Assembly: GCA_934102255.1 (NCBI GenBank) | Contig: CAKOSN010000018.1 | Coordinates: forward strand, 1-35,775 | Reading direction: 5' to 3' | Origin: an uncultured Bacilli bacterium | Lineage (GTDB): Bacteria > Bacillota_I > Bacilli_A > RF39 > UBA660 | DNA length: 35,775 nt | Shown here: positions 33,347 to 35,775 of the stretch, one piece after another | How the letters are laid out: every line of letters begins with the position of its first letter | How positions within the stretch are numbered: position 1 is the stretch's first letter | The notes under the pieces: generated by a model | Told to the model about the DNA's origin: nothing | The model's input: only the letters and a program-made list of their open reading frames with translations | The model's database searches: none | Program-made: the position numbers and the translations under genes

Positions 33347-34750
33347 GTGGAAGATAATACTAAAACTAATATTACTAATACTAATAATGGGCCAACTATA
33401 ATAAAAACAGACAATGGTATAGAAAATGGTCAAAATAAATGTCCAAAATGTGGAGCAACAGATATATCACCTGTTGCTTCTACTGGTCATTTACGTTGTA
33501 ATTTTTGCCATTATGAATTTGAGTCAGAAAAATTTGATGCTATGATGAGTGATATCGATGCTTTAAATGGTGAAGTTATTGGTTCTGGGGCTCAAGATAT
33601 CGCCAGTGATGCTTCTAATATTGTTACATTTAAATGCAGTAGTTGTGGAGCAGAAGTAGTTGTTGATACAGCTAGCAGTATGCAGGCTAGATGTCATTGG
33701 TGTCGTCATATATTGTCTGTAAATGAACAAATTCCAAACGGAAGTGTTCCAGATACATTACTTCCTTTTAAAGTGTCGAAAGAAGAAGCAGAAGGAATAA
33801 TTAAAGCTTTTGTTAATAAAAGAAAATTTTTTGCTAATCCTAAGTTTAAAAAAGAATTTACGACTAATAATGTCATGGGTGTATTTTTCCCTTATATGCT
33901 TTTAGATGTTAATGCCCATGCTAATTTTAGTGGTGAAGGAGAGCATCAGACAAGAGTTTATCAAGTAGAAGAAGGAGAAACACGACATACAAGATATGAT
34001 GCTGATGTTTATCATGTAGAAAGAGATTTTGATTTAACAATTCAAGGTTTATCTATTGAGTCAAATTCTAATAATTTAAACGAAGTAAGTGGGAAAACAA
34101 ATAATATTATTAATGCTATAATGCCTTTTGATACAGAAAATTGTGTTAAGTTTAATGCTAATTATTTAAGAGGTTTTAACTCGGAAAAAAGAGATGTTAA
34201 TATTGAAAATTTAAAAGGAACAGCTTATGAACAATCCAAAGATATTGCTAGATATACATGTAATAGTACACTAGGAACGTATGATAGAGGAGTTCGTTGG
34301 GATAATGAGACCTTGAATATAAAAGGTGAACAATGGACATCTGCTTATTTACCAGTATGGCTTTATAGTTATTTAGAAGATAAAGGTAATAAGAAGTTAT
34401 TACATTATGTTGCTGTTAATGCAAGAACTAAAGAAGTTATGGGAAGTGTTCCTATTCATATACCTATGTTACTACTAGCATCTTTTATAGTAGAAATATT
34501 TGGTTATATAGCTGCCAGTAATATAGATTGGGATTATAGTTGGATATTTTTATCAGTTGGTTTTATTTACTTTTTTGTTATTTATAATATATATCGTAAT
34601 AAGGGTGCTCGTCATACTTATGAAAGAGAAACTAAAAGAGAAATGAAAAACTTAAATAAGGTTGATAATTTTGTAAGAAGAAATAATGGTCAATCTAGTA
34701 GTACGATGAGTGGTGCGAATAATAGAGCTATTAAAGGTAAATTTCATTAA
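33347..34750 (+). CDS. Double zinc-ribbon membrane protein (YdjG-like)
   Basis: Start GTG at 33347, 3 bases after the SPFH stop; AGGA at 33333-33336 lies about 10 bases away and no nearer ATG is in frame. 467 residues. Two zinc ribbons: C32, C35, C51, C54 (CPKC ... CNFC) and C97, C100, C116, C119 (CSSC ... CHWC), the TFIIB-type pattern. A long soluble region follows (~130-370), then two membrane helices (~371-390 and ~395-415) and a basic C-terminal tail ending NNRAIKGKFH. The layout matches B. subtilis YdjG, a partner of the SPFH protein YdjI. A membrane-stress or envelope-sensing role is inferred from that pairing. Confidence 0.88.
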   Translation: MEDNTKTNITNTNNGPTIIKTDNGIENGQNKCPKCGATDISPVASTGHLRCNFCHYEFESEKFDAMMSDIDALNGEVIGSGAQDIASDASNIVTFKCSSCGAEVVVDTASSMQARCHWCRHILSVNEQIPNGSVPDTLLPFKVSKEEAEGIIKAFVNKRKFFANPKFKKEFTTNNVMGVFFPYMLLDVNAHANFSGEGEHQTRVYQVEEGETRHTRYDADVYHVERDFDLTIQGLSIESNSNNLNEVSGKTNNIINAIMPFDTENCVKFNANYLRGFNSEKRDVNIENLKGTAYEQSKDIARYTCNSTLGTYDRGVRWDNETLNIKGEQWTSAYLPVWLYSYLEDKGNKKLLHYVAVNARTKEVMGSVPIHIPMLLLASFIVEIFGYIAASNIDWDYSWIFLSVGFIYFFVIYNIYRNKGARHTYERETKREMKNLNKVDNFVRRNNGQSSSTMSGANNRAIKGKFH

Positions 34751-34758
34751 GAAAAATA

Positions 34759-34789
34759 AAATGTTAGAATTAATTTTCTAGCATTTTTT
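34759..34789 (+). terminator. Terminator of the SPFH/zinc-ribbon operon
   Basis: 10-bp stem AAATGTTAGA (34759-34768) / TCTAGCATTT (34777-34786) with one wobble pair, then T. Confidence 0.85.
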
Positions 34790-34841
34790 AGGTGGTATAA
34801 AAGCTGTTTAAAATGGGTAAAATAACTCGTTAAATAGAGTT

Positions 34842-34868
34842 TTTCATAGAGCTTAATACTCTATGAAA
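34842..34868 (+). repeat. 27-bp dyad, copy 1 (recombination-site-like)
   Basis: TTTCATAGAG (34842-34851), centre CTTAATA, CTCTATGAAA (34859-34868): perfect 10-bp arms around 7 bases. It is followed by GCG-GAAAA-ACGG (34869-34880). Confidence 0.85.
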
Positions 34869-35106
34869 GCGGAAAAACGGTATCTATTTTTAATTTATAT
34901 ATAAACTATATCACAGATTTTAGGCTTTTAAAAGGGTCTTTTTTTACGTATTGTAGTCAATTTTCTAGTCAGAAATCTTTTATGTAAATCCAGTATTTAT
35001 AAGGCATTGCAAGGTGTTTGATGGTCAAAAGAAGCAAATTCTATTGTGGTCAAATTTCTGGTCAAAATTTTATAAACCTAGGTGAATACTGGTTTTGCAA
35101 GGCATT

Positions 35107-35133
35107 TTTCATAGAGTATTAAGCTCTATGAAA
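35107..35133 (-). repeat. 27-bp dyad, copy 2, with inverted centre
   Basis: The same arms TTTCATAGAG (35107-35116) and CTCTATGAAA (35124-35133), but the centre is TATTAAG, the exact reverse complement of copy 1. As whole 27-mers the two copies are therefore perfect inverted repeats 238 bp apart. The right flank GCG-TAATT-ACGG (35134-35145) matches copy 1 in direct orientation. Confidence 0.85.
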
Positions 35134-35226
35134 GCGTAATTACGGCCTAGTGGTTATTGTGGGTTACACTAATTTAGTAATTATTTTTAAAAAAATGGTC
35201 ATAATAAAGTAGTAAGGAAAACATTT

Positions 35227-35775
35227 ATGAAGAAAAAGATTAGTATATTAATTATTAGTTTGATTATAGTCTTAGCAAGCCTAGGCTTATCTTATGCTTA
35301 TTGGAAAATAACTCTAATGGGTGATAAAGGTAATAATGTAACATCTGGTTGTTTTAATATAGAAATGATTAATCAAAAAGATGAAATAACTTTAGGTAGT
35401 ACTTTTCCGATAACTGATGCTGAAGGTTTAAAGTTAAAACCATTTAGTTTTACTTTAAAGAATACTTGTACCATCTTTGCTCATTACTATGTTAATATGG
35501 AAATGTTAGAAGGAACGACCTTAAATAGTAGGTTTGTAGCCGTAAGAGTTAATAATGAGGCAATTAATACTTTAGATACTTATAAAGTAGCCAATACTAC
35601 TATTAGTACTTCAATGGAATCAAGAACTATTGCCGAAGGTTACTTAGGAGCCGATGAAGAAGTAGATTATACTGTATCATTTTGGATGGATGAAGATGCT
35701 ACCATTGATGATGATGTTATGAATAAAGTCTTTAAATCAAAAATAGTTATTAATTCTGAACCCGGCAAGTATGAT
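35227..35775 (+). CDS. TasA/camelysin-like secreted protein, 3'-truncated by window end
   Basis: ATG at 35227 with AAGGAAAA 8 bases upstream; the frame is open to the last base (183 codons visible). It starts with a signal peptide, MKKKISILIISLIIVLASLG, followed by LSYAYWKITL. A mature beta-rich domain follows: VTSGCFNIEMI, a PFSFTLKNTC strand, HYYVNMEMLEG, and DEEVDYTVSFWMDEDA. The aromatic YAYW/YF motif directly after the signal helix, the ~200-residue scale and the alternating strands resemble CalY/TasA-family proteins, which form biofilm fibres or act as surface proteins in Bacilli. The match is by pattern and the C-terminus is missing, so a different surface beta-sandwich is possible. 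The unusual repeat region directly upstream may affect its expression. Confidence 0.72.
   Translation, partial: MKKKISILIISLIIVLASLGLSYAYWKITLMGDKGNNVTSGCFNIEMINQKDEITLGSTFPITDAEGLKLKPFSFTLKNTCTIFAHYYVNMEMLEGTTLNSRFVAVRVNNEAINTLDTYKVANTTISTSMESRTIAEGYLGADEEVDYTVSFWMDEDATIDDDVMNKVFKSKIVINSEPGKYD

Larger units (their letters stand above)
34790..35226. other. Noncoding repeat-rich region upstream of the TasA-like gene
   Basis: A 437-base stretch without a credible gene. It holds a weak hairpin AACTC/GAGTT with T run (34824-34844), the two 27-bp dyads listed separately, a 24-bp imperfect direct repeat (34953-34976 and 35046-35069; 19 of 24 identical) built on TRGTCA motifs, further TGGTCA at 35022 and 35196, an 8-bp inverted repeat CCAGTATT (34990-34997) / AATACTGG (35085-35092), and direct repeats of AAGGCATT (35001, 35099) and TTGCAAGG (35007, 35095). 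I see no strong sigma-A promoter in either orientation. This density of repeats is unlike any other intergenic region in the window. Confidence 0.7.

Noticed and set aside
34864..34905. 13-codon ORF starting at the ATG inside dyad copy 1
   Set aside because: Copy 2 gives a stop after three codons and there is no ribosome site; the ATG is part of the palindrome.

Overview
The window is AT-rich, densely coded DNA from a low-GC Firmicute. It has classic AGGAGG ribosome sites, rho-independent terminators, a PolC polymerase, RNase Y, and an L27 with a cleavable N-terminus beside its Prp protease. TGA is a stop (for example the ATGA overlap at 28370-28373) and tryptophan is TGG, so the code is the standard bacterial one. 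A class A penicillin-binding protein implies a peptidoglycan wall, but the tmRNA tag ends in -FA as in mycoplasmas rather than in -ALAA. My inference is an uncultured gut-type member of the Bacilli near the Mollicutes/Erysipelotrichales (RF39-like). This cannot be proven from the window.

Layout. 1-1080: end of an acidic coiled-coil gene and a small gene. 1278-1647 (minus): ssrA (tmRNA), whose promoter shares its -35 region with the divergent promoter of an exported-protein operon (Tat-signal protein plus a 738-residue Cys-rich repeat protein, 1766-5173). 5352-5816 (minus): two-TM protein. 5980-6923: small ORF coupled to an Hpt-receiver protein. 7124-12728: housekeeping genes, each with its own visible promoter: recA, class A PBP, rny, rluB. 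12777-17526: U32 peptidase-family RNA-modification protein, processive GT2 glycosyltransferase, a small protein and an anchored surface protein. 17650-25327: dnaE and polC one base apart, plus a small membrane protein. 25502-27485: two anchored proteins sharing a WDNDxWGL module, around an oppositely transcribed XRE regulator. 27628-28657: L21 leader, rplU, prp, rpmA. 28714-31972: HerA-like ATPase, a protein with an ADP-ribosyltransferase-like N-terminal pattern, and an AroK-like P-loop kinase. 32144-34750: SPFH/SHOCT protein and a double zinc-ribbon membrane protein, resembling B. subtilis YdjI/YdjG. 34790-35226: noncoding region with two matching 27-bp dyads whose 7-bp centres are reverse complements, and several TRGTCA motifs. 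35227-end: start of a TasA/camelysin-like secreted protein gene.

How the parts fit. Most of the window is core information processing (replication, recombination, RNA decay, ribosome assembly and rescue) and cell wall, interspersed with exported proteins of unknown role. The regions most likely to hold something undescribed are: the dyad-bounded segment upstream of the TasA-like gene (possible recombinase sites or invertible switch), the HerA/ART-like/kinase trio, the dnaE-polC operon, and the mycoplasma-like tmRNA tag.
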